A stretch of 64,000 nucleotides of DNA from Canna indica (lineage: Eukaryota > Streptophyta > Magnoliopsida > Zingiberales > Cannaceae): the NCBI GenBank assembly GCA_034359265.1, contig CP136895.1, positions 6,946,501-7,010,500 on the forward strand. The letters are read 5' to 3'. The notes beneath the pieces are model-generated. The model did not search any database, was not told the DNA's origin, and saw nothing but the letters and a program-made list of their open reading frames with translations. Position 1 is the first letter of the stretch, and every line of letters begins with the position of its first letter. Made by a program: the position numbers and the translations under genes. This document shows, one piece after another, positions 1 through 12,669 of the stretch.

Positions 1-300
1 AATTTTAAATTTGAGAATTGCATGAATAATATTAAAGTTGTAAGATAAGACTTGAGGAAGAACAAAATCAGTACTCCATGCTATAATAAGTCCTCCACAG
101 GCACTTTGAGAAGGCTGAACAAAACCATCACAAGTTCTAACAATGCCGTTAATGAATTTTTGGCCTTTAGAAGAGTCAAGATGAGATTCTTGGATAGAAA
201 TAATATGAATGAAGTGATTTTTTAGAAGAAAATAATTGTGATCCTTTACTGACTTTTTAAGAGCTCCCCTACAATTCCAACTTAGAATGCTCATCGTCAT
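1..300 (-). CDS. LINE ORF2, N-terminal endonuclease part (runs off window)
   Basis: Reading from the ATG at 300-298 toward position 1 gives 100 open codons. The protein begins MTMSILSWNCRGALKK; the SWNCRG block is the signature start of the LINE exonuclease-endonuclease-phosphatase fold. IQESHL at residues 36-41 holds the catalytic glutamate, and the later CGGLIIAW stretch also fits the family. The endonuclease would nick target DNA to prime reverse transcription. There are 111 bases between the end of ORF1 and this start, normal for bicistronic L1 elements. Whether the rest is intact cannot be seen. Confidence 0.8.
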   Translation of the reverse strand, partial: MTMSILSWNCRGALKKSVKDHNYFLLKNHFIHIISIQESHLDSSKGQKFINGIVRTCDGFVQPSQSACGGLIIAWSTDFVLPQVLSYNFNIIHAILKFKI

Positions 301-411
301 AATTAAGTTGGTTTAAGTATAAGAGCTAAAGGAACCTCAGGAAGATCCTCTTGAATAGGGAAAAGGCTTTCAATAGAATCTATCAAACATGATGGCTTAT
401 GTCCTTTAGAA

Positions 412-2653
412 TTAGAAAGTGTCCTGTGAGACAACTGAGGATAAATGATTATTCTTGTTTAATTTAGACTCCTTTATTTTACCCCTATTGGAAACTTTTA
501 AGGGCTGAGATTGTTTAGAGGAGTTAATCAAACCAGAAACATCCTCCACAAGCTGCGTGAAAATCTTAGAAGTAGGAGTTTTAGTAGTGACATGAAGATC
601 ACCAATATAAGGGCTGGAGAGGAGGTTAATAAGATTTTGATGAGCTAGAGGAAGATCAGTCAGGAAAAGCTCCATATCCTTATGTTGTGCTACAGAATCT
701 TCTTGAATATAGAGGGAATCCTCATTATCATAGTCATCTGAAACCTCAACAGTATGTTTAAAATCGAGATAAGCAGCAGACCCAATAGTAATAGTTTTTT
801 TATGAGATTTAATAGAAGAGGAGGGAGGCTTGGGGACTTCCTTCCTGGTTTCCACAGGAGCCCTAGCATCCTTCTCTAAGTTCGAGGAATCAAATTTTGT
901 TGCATTCTATGTTCCTTAGCCTGAGAATTATTATTCAAAGGTACGAAATTAGTTTGCACGACATTGTGTCGATGCGGCAGTCTTCACTGAACCTAAATCC
1001 AAGGACCACAGAGTGGTTCCAAGGAATGCTCCGGGTCACCAGGAGAGGTAACTCTGGCCTCTGGAGAGGGAGTAGTGGTAGGTGGAGAATTATTTATAGA
1101 AGGAGAAGGTCTAGTACTGTTGTTACTAGAGCCAGGAGTATGGATATGGGAACTTACAGTGGAAGTTTGGAGAGCCTTCTTAGGGCAATTGGAAAGATTC
1201 TCATAGGAAAGATTCTCATAGGAAATAGGTTAAAACATGAAAGTATTATTAACTTGAATTTTAATTCCTTGATGCAAAGAAATGGATAAATCAATCTCAA
1301 CACAAACTCTAATGTACTTACCTCTATCTAAGGAAAAGCATCTTTCATCAATTTTTAAAACCTTTCCTACACTATTGGCAATCAAAAAAATGGAATCACG
1401 ATTCCAAAATTCAAGAGGTAAGCCGTGGATTCTAATCCAAACAGGAGCATTAGAAAATTATTCTTTCCATGGACTAAAAAGAGATTTTCAAGGTATAAGT
1501 CTAATAACATCACCACCAAGGGACCAAGGCCCTTCAGTTATAATAGCAGTAGCATTATCAGTTAAAAAAATTCTCTTCTAAATCAATAACAGAAAGAAAA
1601 TCATGTTTACCCCATAATCTTTGAGCCCATCTTTGAATAGCATAAAGAGAAGGAGGCTTCCCTAGGAATTTGCTTATTAGGCTTGATCCCAGGGTTGTAT
1701 CCAAGTCTGCACTTGTTCATTAGAAAATTGAACTATACCAGTAATATTGAATTCAATATTCTTAAGAATAGAAAAATTCGTAGTACAAGACTTAAGAGGG
1801 GATTTACCTGTGAGAATTTATGACCATGAACGGGGCTGAGACTGAACAGAGGCCGAGTTAAACTCAGGCTTGTGAGCATGGCCCTTGGTGGCCGTAGCAA
1901 AATTAAGATTAGAAGAAACAATATGATTAATCTTGGAAGCAACATAACCATGAAGATTAGAAAAAGACTTATTAATAGAGGTATGCTTAGAGGGAGAGTT
2001 ATCAAAAGTCGAAACTTTATCAGTGCGAGTGGAAGGATTGGGAAGCCCCTTACTTCCGTTGGAGGATGAAACGGGTCCAGCCAAGAAAGCTTTTCCCTTT
2101 TCTCTGGCAGATGAAAGGTTAGGGTTTCCCTTAGAAAACGAAGAATCTGACACACCATCAAAGCATGATTTTAGAAAGTTTTTATTAAGAGGAAGCAACG
2201 AAGAAACATAAGTACTTGTCGGAGAAACCCTAAAAATAGGGTTGCAATTTTATCCGTAAGATTCGAAGAATTTGAAACAAATGGAGAACCATTGCTAGAA
2301 GCCAACGATTTTGAACCATAAGAGTCCATCAATGATAAATTCGAACTAGGGTTCAGAAAAATACCAAAAAATATGGAAGAATCACAACACAACACATCAG
2401 AACGAGGAACAATGGTAATAGGAGACGAAGAGGATGTACCAGAGAGGTTCATCGGCGACGATCCATAATTAGGATTTCTAGAGGAAACGCCTAACTCAAT
2501 TCGAAGAATCCAGCGGAAGAGGGCTAGAAGCCGAACGAAACCGATCAGAGGGGGCAGAGGGAGGCAAGGGAAGCAGCGGGGGAGCGCCAGCAGGGTCCAG
2601 CGGCGGTCGACGAGAAACGTCGCCCCAGAGGGCGAAAAGTTGTCGTCCTTCAT
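412..2653 (-). pseudogene. LINE ORF1 (DUF4283 / gag-like), broken
   Basis: Minus-strand frames over 2653-412 together match plant LINE ORF1. A Ser/Pro-rich N-terminal region (2653-1820) is followed by a DUF4283-type block around 1580-1280, with readable pieces such as ITEGPWSLGGDVIRLIP, NAPVWIRIHGLPLEFW and KYIRVCVEIDLS. A Ser/Pro-rich linker (1250-900) and a hydrophilic C-terminal part (855-412, 147 residues open) follow. ORF1 would coat LINE RNA. At least two stops lie in the DUF4283 block (after RLIP and after PWKE) and the frame changes near 1730 and 880, so no full protein is made. Confidence 0.75.
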
Positions 2654-2690
2654 CGCACGACTTGCTAGACCAAGGTTATTCTCTCTCTCT

Positions 2691-4302
2691 TCAAATTTTC
2701 AGCTAACATCGTTATTATGAGCATGCAATCATAATTTTGGAGATGATCATTTCTTATGACTTAATTAATTATACAATTATGAAACTAAGCACGATTAATT
2801 AATGCACCAATTAATTGCCATATTAATTTGTGCACTAATTAATCATTTCTTCTATATATATAATTAGGACATAATAATGCATATTAATTACTCTAATAGC
2901 TAGTTTTAAATTTACTTGTACCAATAATTTCGAAGGTAATGTAGCAAACATATTATTAATAAATTATATAGTAAAATTAAACTCTTATAGCTAGGAACAA
3001 TGTCACTATTTTAAGTAAAAATAATGTCAGATCGATGATGATGACAAGAAATATGTAATCCAAGTAGCTAGTGATAAGAATCCAAATTCCACTCTATATA
3101 TATTCCAATCCACTAAGAGCTAGCTATATATATGTAGCCATTTAAATTTCAATTCCTTGTTCATGTGATTGGATTGGACGGATTAAAATTGGGAGATGAC
3201 AATGCGTATAAGTCAAACTTAGATGTGACATCGATACACATCCAAGTGCTTCAAAATTATTCAATACAAAATTCAATCTTTTCAAGCAAAATGCCACAAC
3301 ACATTTTGCTGTCGAAATACTTCACTCTGACTAGGACTTGACCTTCAAATATATTCTTGTCCAAGATTTGGAAGCACCGACGATTAATCACACGCTGTTA
3401 TTTTGTAAAATAATTATTTTTCGATTTTTGGATGAAAATTACTATTTGATTACTTAATTGTCAGGTCTCCTTAATTTATTATATATATCGAGAGCTAGTT
3501 GGATTTTCTTTCTGTAAACACTTCTAACACTTGGTCATACTTTCATTCAATTTCGCTAAAAAAAAATCATGAAAAATGAATTATCATCGACTTAACTTTA
3601 AATGCATATTTACTTCGCAAAATAAGAAAGAATAAGATAAAAAATAAATTATTATTTATTATTTATTTAATGCATGAATTAAAAAAAATTAATATAAATT
3701 TAATATTATATTTAATGTACCTCGAATTTAAATAATTTATATTTAATTCTTTTTCATTTATTATCTAATTCAATTCTATCATATTCAATAAAATAAATAT
3801 ACCATAAATATTTTAATAATTACCTCATTAAGAATATCTTAATAATTAGTCTCCTTAATTGCGTTTATGTGGTAAATGATTGTAGAGGATGCAGGGGAGC
3901 CGCTACTAGTGTAGACTCATGTACTTCCAATTAGGGTACGACTAATTTGATCTACGCATTAAATTAGATTATTAGGTCTAACAAAAATGTCAAGATTAAA
4001 TGAAAGGTACTATAATATTTTGGATTTCATTCCACATGAGAAAATTGTGTGTTCTAAGAAGACAAAGTTATGGTACTTTAAATGACAAATTATTAAAAGT
4101 GGCATATAAATAATAGAATTGTTTCGGAGGCGAATCAAGATCAATAGTAATGTTCTTGTTCACGGTGGCTATCTCTTTTTTTACTATTGTAATATATAAG
4201 ATAGTTTGTGATGCCAAATTTACAATTAACCATCTGCCAAATGGTGTCTGGGTTTGAGCCAACATTGGTTTTTCTAACTAAGATGGAGCACCGAGTCTCT
4301 AG
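2691..4302. other. AT-rich intergenic DNA
   Basis: I see no gene, RNA gene or clear element here. It is rich in TAATTAAT-type low-complexity sequence; short minus-strand ORFs at 4068-4377 have no recognisable motif. Confidence 0.5.
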
Positions 4303-5040
4303 GGGTTCAACACATTGGATATTCGAAATTAGTACCCAAAATTTATATCTTAAAATTTGTTCATTTACAGGTTTCAATAGGGGTATCTTGTTAGAACATG
4401 TTCTGAAATCTGTACTAGAATCTATTCTAGAATTTGTTGGAACATATTCTGAAATTTGTTGGAATTTGTCTGAAACATGTTCATTTGCAACAAAGTACTT
4501 GGAATCGGAATATGTGATTTCGGGTAGGGTCTGATTCTATATTCCAATAGGATATGATTTGATTTCAAAATTTAAAAATCGATCATTTTTGTTTTAGTAA
4601 AAGCATACTTGTATTAATCAAGAGGGTTGACAGATATAAGTGAGCAAGAGGGGTACAAAAATTTAAAAAAAACAATAAATGGAGTTAGCAAGGCTACGAA
4701 CAAAGACATCAAAAATTAGTCGACTCGGTGGCTAAAGAACGAACATATCTACTAGAATCAGTAAAGCAACGACTGTTCCTTTCACCCCAGACCTTCCACC
4801 ACCAAACCATCGAAGCTCTGAACATTTTTTCATCATTTTCCCTATCCCTATATACACTAGAGGGCTTCAACTAGAGAGCGAAGTTGATGTCGAAATATTG
4901 TACTTGAATTAGGGAGAGGAAGACGCTACTAGAATATCGAGCATTAGCAACGGCTGGGTCTGTTGCTACGTCGTTGTTGAAGACCATCAGTAACGGCGAG
5001 CAACGGCGAGCAACGACTATGGCCGTTGCAACGAAATAAA

Positions 5041-6177
5041 TGCTAACACAAGATTTATAGTGGTTCGGCCCCAATGCCTACTCCACTACCTAAGCACACC
5101 GCTTAGGATTTCTAAACTAGTTTTACTAGATTAATTTACGTTTCCCTTACACACTAGGACTTTTCATCGAAGAGACGCACTCTCGATCTAAGGCACTTCC
5201 ACACCCGGAAGTCACCACCTTCTTACCGAGAGTCCTCTTCCACCTCAACCCTAAGGGACAACTAAACTAATCCTAGTAAACACTACGTTTACACAAGTGG
5301 TTTTACTCCTTTTCACTAAGGATACCACTCCCACACAACAAACCTAACACAAGGTCTTCACGCACACAAATTTAAAATCAGTTTAAATAACAGATAAAAT
5401 TACAACTGAAAAGAGCTTAAAATAAAACCAAGATTTCGTGCTCTTTTCCAAGCCTTGGAGCCTTCAACTCTTCAGGAGGTAGAACTCGAATTAATTCCCG
5501 AGTTGAGGCAGCAGAGCTTGTACGCTTGAAGAAAATATCGCAGACAGAGAAGCAGCGCAAGCTTTTTGGAAGGCTTCAAATCTTCCTCTTAGAATGCTCA
5601 ATGAAGGTTGTGAAAGTCAAGAAAAGTTATTAAAAGAATCATATCACGATATATTTATACATTGCTGAAGAAATGGTTGTTCAACGGATAAAAAACAATC
5701 TGTTACAAATCACCGGTCGAATAGTCGGTCGATCGTTCTTTCGACCGCTTTTCTTTTCTCTGTGGTCGGTCGACCGACGGGTCGGTCGCCAGATAAAAAA
5801 CTATTGATCCCAACCTTCGATTGACCCATCGGTCGATTGACGCGATCTCGCGTCTCGAGTATCAGCAGGTTGGTCGATTGACACGATCTCGCATCTCGGG
5901 TATCAGCAGGTCGGTCGACCGACGGGTCGATCGCCCGAGCTACTGCCCATTTTGGGCTTTCATTGGTCGACCAAAGTAGCTCTGCTACTCGAGCGCGACG
6001 ATCAATGTCCTTTCGATTTTTAATTTCTTCCGATATTTCGATCGAGGACATCGAACGCTAATTGATATGGAACCTGAAATATATTCTCAATGAAATCATT
6101 AGTCCCATGTTTGTTATCATCAAAATCGAGATTAAGGCTAAGGTTGAAAACCTAAAGCCAACATGTATCATAAAACA
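5041..6177. mobile_element. Solo LTR or TRIM-like element inside CACTA C
   Basis: The element starts TGCTAACAC and ends CATAAAACA (TG...CA) and is flanked by the 5-bp duplication ATAAA at 5036-5040 and 6178-6182. This fits an LTR-retroelement derivative, with no coding domain seen. Two tandem copies of a roughly 47-bp unit (GATCTCGC.TCTCG.GTATCAGCAGG core) lie at about 5838-5935, in a stretch rich in CGACCG/CGGTCG. The minus-strand ORF over this part (5710-6051) is repeat-derived. Confidence 0.7.
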
Positions 6178-6192
6178 ATAAAAGCTCACTAT

Positions 6193-7420
6193 GACGATGG
6201 ATGAATGTCGGGATCATATGGCGGAGTCTGAAGTGCTTGAGTGTACACCGGCGTGGACTGAGTTGATGACGATGGATCTGAGTGTACACCGCTGGACTGA
6301 CTTATCATCTATCTCAGCATGACATGAATCTCAGCCGTCATCTCACTCTGTCGTGCGGTCGTCTCCTCTAGTGTCGATATCCTCCTGTTCTGATCATTAA
6401 TCCTAGAGGTGGAGGGTCGCTCACTGACTGCCGGAGGGGTCAGTGCCCCAAGTAGCCCGAGCACGGCTGGCGCATGGCCACTATCAGCAAAGCCATAGAC
6501 GCGGCCGTGGTCCCAGCCACCTGCAGCCTTGACCCACGCTCCAGCGTCAAAGTCCTCGGGGGTGCCCCCACGTCGAGTCACCGTTTGAGTGTAGGTCTCA
6601 TACACGAGTTTGATTTTTGTTTCATATTTGTTCTAAAGCTTAAATTATAAATAAATAATGCATAATTGAAACAAATATACTTACCACAATGACTCCAGCG
6701 CAGGTGTCGATGTACTCCCCCGCCCCATGTCCTCTACGGCGAGTCCGCTCAAACACCTCCATCAGGGAAGGTCGTTGGATTATTCCGTCATCCAACGTCG
6801 TCGTCTATATATACAAAACAAATACATTAATTAGTACAAAGAGTAATAAATAAAATATATAATTTAAAATAAGATATAATACTTACCATGTGTCTCACGT
6901 GCACGACAAATGGAACAGAGCCGCCAGCGTGACACGCTCCTCCCCTCGACATGCGGTTTCTAGCTGCAGTCCTAGATACCTGCTGCCATCGCTCGATCGA
7001 CCATATCGACACAAGCTGATCCCAAATATCTAGAGTAATCCAATCGGGGCTGTATCCCCAAGTCTCCGCTATATATGGTTGTGGCCCTTGCTCGGGCCAT
7101 CGCATGTTCCCGAGCCTGCCCCAGTTGGCAATTGTACCTTTGCCGGGAAATAGCCTCTCACACATTGTAAATAAATGGCCTCTGCTCCTCTGATCAAGAA
7201 TAGCGAACATGCAAAATAATAATATCAATACCAATAATAATCAAGCAAATTAAATTTTTTTAAATACATGTATATAAAAAATTTAAATACGTACCTCAAA
7301 CTCGCGCCAGAGCATGTCCACGTGCCCACGGGGCACGTGAGACCAAGTGGGTCAGGCCTCATGCATATATCGTCGGATTGTCCCCAATATAGTCCTGGGG
7401 TCATCCTCCTGCTCGAATTG
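6193..7420 (-). pseudogene. CACTA Transposase_24-type gene, broken (copy C)
   Basis: Exons match those of the intact copy at 49096-50631, reversed: exon 2 at about 7302-7420 (RTILGTIRRYMHEA), exon 3 at about 6887-7215 (ITLDIWDQLVSIW, AARNRMSRGG), exon 4 at about 6690-6806 (VFERTRRRGHGAGEYI) and exon 5 at 6605-6309 (RRGGTPEDFDAGAWVKAAGG). A TGA replaces a Trp codon after MHEA, and exon 3 is frameshifted in its first third. Exon 1 is missing. The exon 2 donor is a normal GTACGT here, unlike copy B. The product would be an accessory CACTA protein, probably DNA-binding. Confidence 0.75.
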
Positions 7421-8688
7421 CCCCAAATTAATGAGTTAATGGTTAAAAGAAAAAATTAAGTGCAATACAAATAACTATGTTTCCAAATTATCCCATTAGT
7501 GACAATTCAAGGATTTTACGTCATATAAAAGATCATCTACTTCTTTTATACGAATATACAACCCCCGAACGGATTTAAAATTTTGCTAAATCATATCCGA
7601 CTCGTCGATGCGCACGTGAAACGTATCAACTCGTCAGATTGATGATTATTTTCTAAATTTTTGGATGTCGATTCGAGTCCAAAGTAGACGATTCCAACGC
7701 GAGTCCAATGTGGACGATTCCAGCGCGAGTCCAAAGTGGACGATTCTAATTAATCTAAATATAAAGATTAACATGAAAATTAATCTAATTAATCTAAACT
7801 AAAATTAATTAACAAATAACTTAATCTAATTAACTAATAAACTAATAACAATTAACCTAACAATTAACGTATTAATTAATAATAATCTAATTAATAATTA
7901 ATAATTAAACTAATAAAATTTAAAAATTGAAAACTAACAACATATTAATATATATTAGGGTTTAATTAAATCCAAGATCTACTGTTCCGACGCCGGAATC
8001 CAATGGACTCTAATGCCAGCGTCTAGTGACCATAGTCGGACACTAGACATAGGTCCGACGGCCAACCGAAATCCTAAGTTTTAGGGTTTCGACCGGCACT
8101 ACCTACTAGAGGAGAAGAGAAGGAAAGAATGGGTTAAAATAATTCCTGGAGGCGACGGAGGCGGGCGCGTCGACAGGCGGCTTCGGCATTGGGATCCTTC
8201 AATGACGGCGTCGGCAGCATCGGGTAGCAGGGAAGAAATGGGCATGTCGGGCGCAATCGTGAGTTAAATAAACTCATCAGCAACGGCTCACTTATCCATT
8301 ACAACGCTGTTGCAGATAAAAATATATCATCAGCAATGATCCACCTATCCATTGTAAAGCCTTTGTTGATAAGTATTTCATTTTCGCGCCACGAGCGCGC
8401 CATCGACTAAAGAGCAATGGGTAGAGAACCCAAAATTAAGTCGTTGCTAATATGATAATATATATAATTAGCAACGACCGAGCCGCCCTTGTAAAGCCGT
8501 TATTGATAAGTTATAACATTCGCACGTCATGTTCGCGCCATCGACTTGGTAGAAATGGCCCGAGCAGCCGTAAGTAAATCATTACAGATATATCATATCT
8601 TCAACGGCCCGAGCGATCGTAAGAACGCCGTTAGTAAATGCAACGGCTTGGGCGATCGTTGCTGATTAACACGTTTCTAGTAGTGAGA

Positions 8689-8986
8689 GCCACCATCCAG
8701 ATAAAGTAAAAGGGCAAGCCTAAAAAAGATGGTTATGTGTCTCCAAACCAACACCACAAAGAACACACCTTGGATCAAGGTTCATGCCATGAAGGATAAG
8801 ATGATCTTTCGTGTGTAGGCGTTTCCGATATAAAAACCAATTGAAGATAGAGATTGAAACCGGGCACAGATGCTGCCAAATATAGTTGACCATAATTAAC
8901 ATCTTTCAAACCACGAAAATTTAGTACCTTGTAAAGCGAGGAAGTCGAGAAAACTCCAAAAGAATTCCATTTCCATTCCACCATGT
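8689..8986 (-). pseudogene. LINE ORF2 zf-RVT fragment
   Basis: The minus strand reads MVEWKWNSFGVFSTSSLYK then, after a frame change, YIWQHLCPVSISIFNW, RLHTKDHL and DPRCVLCGVGLETHNHLF. This is the zinc-binding region after the reverse transcriptase domain of plant LINEs (CxxC, then ETxxHLF). The upstream continuation is at 13286-13353 on the far side of CACTA A, and the downstream end is at about 4600-4923 beyond CACTA C. It is truncated and frameshifted. Confidence 0.7.
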
Positions 8987-9716
8987 CACTACTAGAAATT
9001 GAGTCTTCAGCAACGACTATCAACAACGGCCGCTCAAGCCATTGCTATTTGCAACGACATTCTTACGACCGCTCAAGCCGTTGCAGATATTTTGTATATG
9101 CAACGGCTTTCTAACGGACACGCGAGCCATTGCTGATGATTTTAATTATCAGCAATGGCTTTCTAACGGACAAGTGAGTCGTTGCTGATGATAACTTATT
9201 AGCAACGGTTTTCTAACGGGCGAGTGAGCCGTTGCTGATAAGTTTATATAGGTCGCAGATCGCGCCCGCCCCTTCTTCCTCCCGCTGCTGCCGACGCTGT
9301 CGTCCGTCCTCGACTACCGATTTCATGTATTCATCGCCACCAGGCCATCTCTTCCCGTTGCGGCCGGCGGGAAATACGATCGAAACCCTATTTTTAAGGT
9401 TTCGGCCAGCGGCGGACAGCCGATGGCCACCGTTGGATCTTGTACAGTGTCCGAACACTGTACTCCGGCGCCAAAAATTGTAGATTAATTTTTATTTATT
9501 TGTTAATTAATTATTTAGATTAATTGTTTAATTTGTTAGATTAATTTTTAGGGTTTAGATTAATTTTTAGAGTTTATATTAATTTTTAGTTTAATTTAGT
9601 TAGATTAATATTTAATAATGGTAGGTTAATTATTTAAATTAATGAAAATGATCTAGATTAATATTAATTAATTAGTTAAAATATTATTAATTAGTCCAAA
9701 GTTGTCCTCAGTGGAC

Positions 9717-11153
9717 TCAAAGATTGTTAAAATACGGACAAGAGAGTCCGTCGTGACTGCTCCAACCAGACAACATGTCGTACGCGGGGAAATCATTGAT
9801 TGTCCACAAGACCGCGGCCTTTAAATTGAAGTTTTGCTTCCGATGACAATCATAAGTGACAACTCCCTCAGTCCACAATATTTTCAATTCATCTATCAAG
9901 GGTCTGAGAAATATGTCAATTTCTTTTTGCGGACCCTTAGGACCCGGAATAATCATCGAAAGATAAATAAATTCATCTTTCATACACATTGACGGTGGCA
10001 AATTATAAACTATCAACAGCACTGGCCAAACTGAATAAGGAGTTGCAGAATGTCCAAACGGATTAAAACTATCTATGCACAATCCCTATCTGATATTTCT
10101 AGTATCCCTAGCAAATGAAGGATAACATATATCCAAATGTTTCCATGCTTCACTGTCGGATGGATGAGTCATTACTGTATCATCACGACTTATTGCATGC
10201 CAACTCATGTAGGGGGCTGTCTTTTTTGACATGAATAATCTTTGAAACCTCGGTGTTAGTGGAAAATACCGAATCACCTTAAACGGGATATTTTTCTGTC
10301 GGGCCGATTTTTTCTCCTTGTAACGAGGATGTTGACATACAGGGCATTTATCCAACTGCACATTTTCTTTATAATATAAAATGCAGTTATTTTGGCATGC
10401 GTGTATTTTTTCGTACCCAAGCCCTAATTTTCTCATCAGCTTTTTAGTTTTATAAAAAGTAGGCTCAAACTTGTTATCAGTAGGCAGCATTCCATTAATT
10501 AATCCTGCAATCCGATCATACGCAACTCCGCTGATATTACAATCGGCCTTGATGTTTAGGAGCTGTGTCATTGCTGAAAACCTAGTGTATTTAAGATAAT
10601 TCTCATACAAAGGTTCATCGGCAGCTTTCAACATCTCGTAAAATTCTGCAGCTTCTTTATTCGGTAATTCAATCTCTACCGCAGTTTGTACTTCTGTGAT
10701 ATCAACTGTTGTAGTATCTGGTGGGACTGATGTCTGAAGAACTGGCCGATCAACATTATCATTCAGGTGGAATTGACCCCCAAGACTATCAAGTATCATA
10801 GTTCTATAGGGATTAGATTGACTGGATGAAGAAGCGCCAGCAGAGGAAGATTCACCATATGTCTGAACGACAGGATTGCTCGACGTCCCGACTTCGCGTG
10901 ACTCCCCGTGACAAGTCCATAGAAAATATCTTGGTGCAAATCCTTTGCTATATAGATGCAGAGTGACAGTCTCCTGATCCAAAAATCGTCCATTCGAACA
11001 AATGCGGCACGGACATCGGATTTGATCACCGATGCTAACGAAATTCCGATTCGAATAGGCGAAATTTAGGAAGTACGTTACGCCTAATCGAAACTCATTC
11101 GTTAAAGCTCCACGATCAAGACATCAGTACATCCAACTTCGATCAGCCGACAT
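9717..11153 (-). pseudogene. TNP2-type CACTA transposase, truncated with stops (copy A)
   Basis: From the ATG at 11153 the minus strand begins MSADRSWMY, the start of the Transpos_assoc domain, and continues with CPCRIC and TVTLHLYSKGFAPRYFLW. It then enters the TNP2 region: MTQLLNIKADCNISG, LGYEKIHACQNNCILYYK, CPVCQHPRYK, then GLCIDSFNPFG and GWSSHDGLSCPYF. A TGA at codon 10 (CGA in copy B) and a TAG at about 10086 interrupt it; both fit C-to-T decay. The C-terminal half is absent, so this copy cannot supply transposase. About 460 residues of coding text remain readable. Confidence 0.85.
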
Positions 11154-11269
11154 GATTCTGTCAATCAATGATAATTTCTTTGGTTAATGTCTTTAGGTGA
11201 GATTGTTTTATTCCATTCGGGATTTATGTTATTTATATTGCACTAAGTACTTATTTTAACCGCTAACTT

Positions 11270-11390
11270 CATTCTAAATTTCGGCAGCATCTCCCTACAG
11301 TTCTCCGAATACGCATATCATCTGGGCGCGTATCGGAGAACAAGAGAGATATTGCCGAAATTTAGAATAATTAGTTAACAATTAAAATAA
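11270..11390. repeat. Long inverted repeat upstream of TNP2 (copy A)
   Basis: Arms containing CTAAATTTCGGCAGCATCTC and its complement pair across a short loop near 11320-11335 (CATATCATCTGGGCGCG). The same structure occurs at 47972-48119 in copy B, in the same position before TNP2. Confidence 0.8.
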
Positions 11391-11619
11391 AAACGTAAGT
11401 GCAGTACAAATAACTATATTCCCAAATTATCCAATCAGGGACAATTCAAGAATTGTACGTCGTATAAAAGATCATCTACTTCTTTTAAACGAACATACAA
11501 TCCCCGAACGGATCTAAGGTTTTGCTAAATCATATTCGACTCGTCGATGCGTACGTGAAACATATCAACTCGTCGGATGGATGATTATTTTCTAAATGTT
11601 TTGAGATAGTTCGAGTCCA

Positions 11620-11790
11620 TATTGGACAATTCTGACACGAGTCCAAATTCGACGATTTCGGCAAGAGACCGAAGTCGATGATTCCGGCGCGCGTCCGAAG
11701 TGGACGATTCTGGCGCGTGTCCGAAGTGGACGATTCCGGCGCGCGTCCGAAGTGCACGATTCCGGCACAATGCCGAAGTGGACAATTTTG
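11620..11790. repeat. 27-bp minisatellite of the CACTA family (copy A)
   Basis: Five to six imperfect tandem units of about 27 bp share the core GTGGACGATTCCGGCGCGCG. The inverse orientation appears at 47565-47755 in copy B, and about three shorter units lie at 7668-7745 in copy C. ORFs over the array are artefacts of the repeat. Confidence 0.85.
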
Positions 11791-12358
11791 AAATTAATCT
11801 AAACCCTAATAATTAATCTAACAAATTAAATAATTAATCTAAATAATTAATTAGCATATAAATAAATAATAAAAAAATAATATAAATCTACTCTTTCCGG
11901 CGCCGGCGTACAGTGTCCGGACACTGTACAAGCTCCGGCGGTCGACCGACCGAAACCCTAAAAATAGGGTTTCGGTCGGATTTCCCATCGGCCGCAACGA
12001 GAAGAGACGGCCGGGCGGCGATGAATACCTGAAATAGGCGGTCGAGGACGGACGGCAGCGTCGGCAGCGGCGGCGAGAGGCAGGAGGAGGAGGCGGCGCA
12101 CGGCGACAGCAGCGGGAGGAAGAAGGGTCGGGCGTGATCTGCAACCTATATAAACTTATCAGCAATGGCTCACTCGCCCGTTAAAAAGCCATTGCTAATA
12201 AGTTATCATCAGCAACGGCTCGCGTGTCCGTTAGAAAGTCGTTGCAGATACAATATATCTGCAATGGCTTGAGCGGCCGTAAGAATGCCGTTGTGAATAG
12301 CAACGGCTTGAGCGGCCGTTGCTGATAGCCGTTGCTGAAGACTCAATTTCTAGTAGTA

Positions 12359-12669
12359 TAGGGCCACTTGGGGCACCGATCCCTCCGGTCGCTGGTGAGC
12401 GGCCGTCGACCTCCAGATCCAGTTATGATCATAGTAGCAGAATAAGGACTCTAGAGGAGACTGTCGCGCGTCAGACTGAGATGATGGAGCGCCAGAGTCA
12501 GATGATGGCGGAGATGCATGCTATGTTACGCAACATGTCAGGTCATCCCGAAGCAGGCATCTCTTCAGCATCATCTCATCCATCGTCCTCGAGTCAATCC
12601 ACGCTGGTGTACACTCAAGCTCTCCAGACCCCGCCAAATGATCCAGGCCATCCTTCATCGTCATCGTGA
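12359..12669 (+). pseudogene. Transposase_24-type gene, exon 5 fragment (copy A)
   Basis: The fragment starts abruptly after the inverted 5' end, at the codons for GPLGAPIPPVAGERPSTS, and runs through RTLEETVARQTEMMERQ and MLRNMSGHPEAGIS to the stop at 12669. It matches the last 100 or so residues of the copy B protein with few differences. No start or earlier exon is present. The rest of the 3' region (12670-13285) is non-coding with subterminal repeats. Confidence 0.85.

Larger units (their letters stand above)
1..2690 (-). mobile_element. L1-type LINE retrotransposon, 5' part
   Basis: The minus strand carries the start of an endonuclease ORF (300 down to the window edge) preceded by a gag-like ORF1 (about 2653-412), the order expected of plant L1 LINEs. 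The 5' end lies near 2690, where a GC-rich stretch gives way to AT-rich intergenic DNA. The 3' half (reverse transcriptase and tail) lies outside the window. ORF1 is broken by stops and frameshifts, so the copy is not autonomous, although the visible part of ORF2 is open. Confidence 0.8.
4924..8685 (-). mobile_element. CACTA (En/Spm) transposon, copy C
   Basis: The right end (8685) reads inward on the minus strand as CACTACTAGAAACG; the left end (4924) reads CGCTACTAGAATAT, a decayed version. Both sides carry the 3-bp duplication AGA (4921-4923 and 8686-8688), the CACTA hallmark. Subterminal AGCAACGG-type motifs and their complements fill 4946-5035 and 8275-8670. The 5' end is at 8685, so the genes read on the minus strand. 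The TNP2 gene and most of the hairpin region are deleted; a Transposase_24 pseudogene remains. Length is 3762 bp including the nested 1137-bp element. Confidence 0.9.

Noticed and set aside
4745..4775. Another CACTA end (TCTACTAGAATCAG then GCAACGAC)
   Set aside because: It lies in LINE 3' text that stays continuous across it, with no matching duplication; the end at 4924 has the AGA pair.
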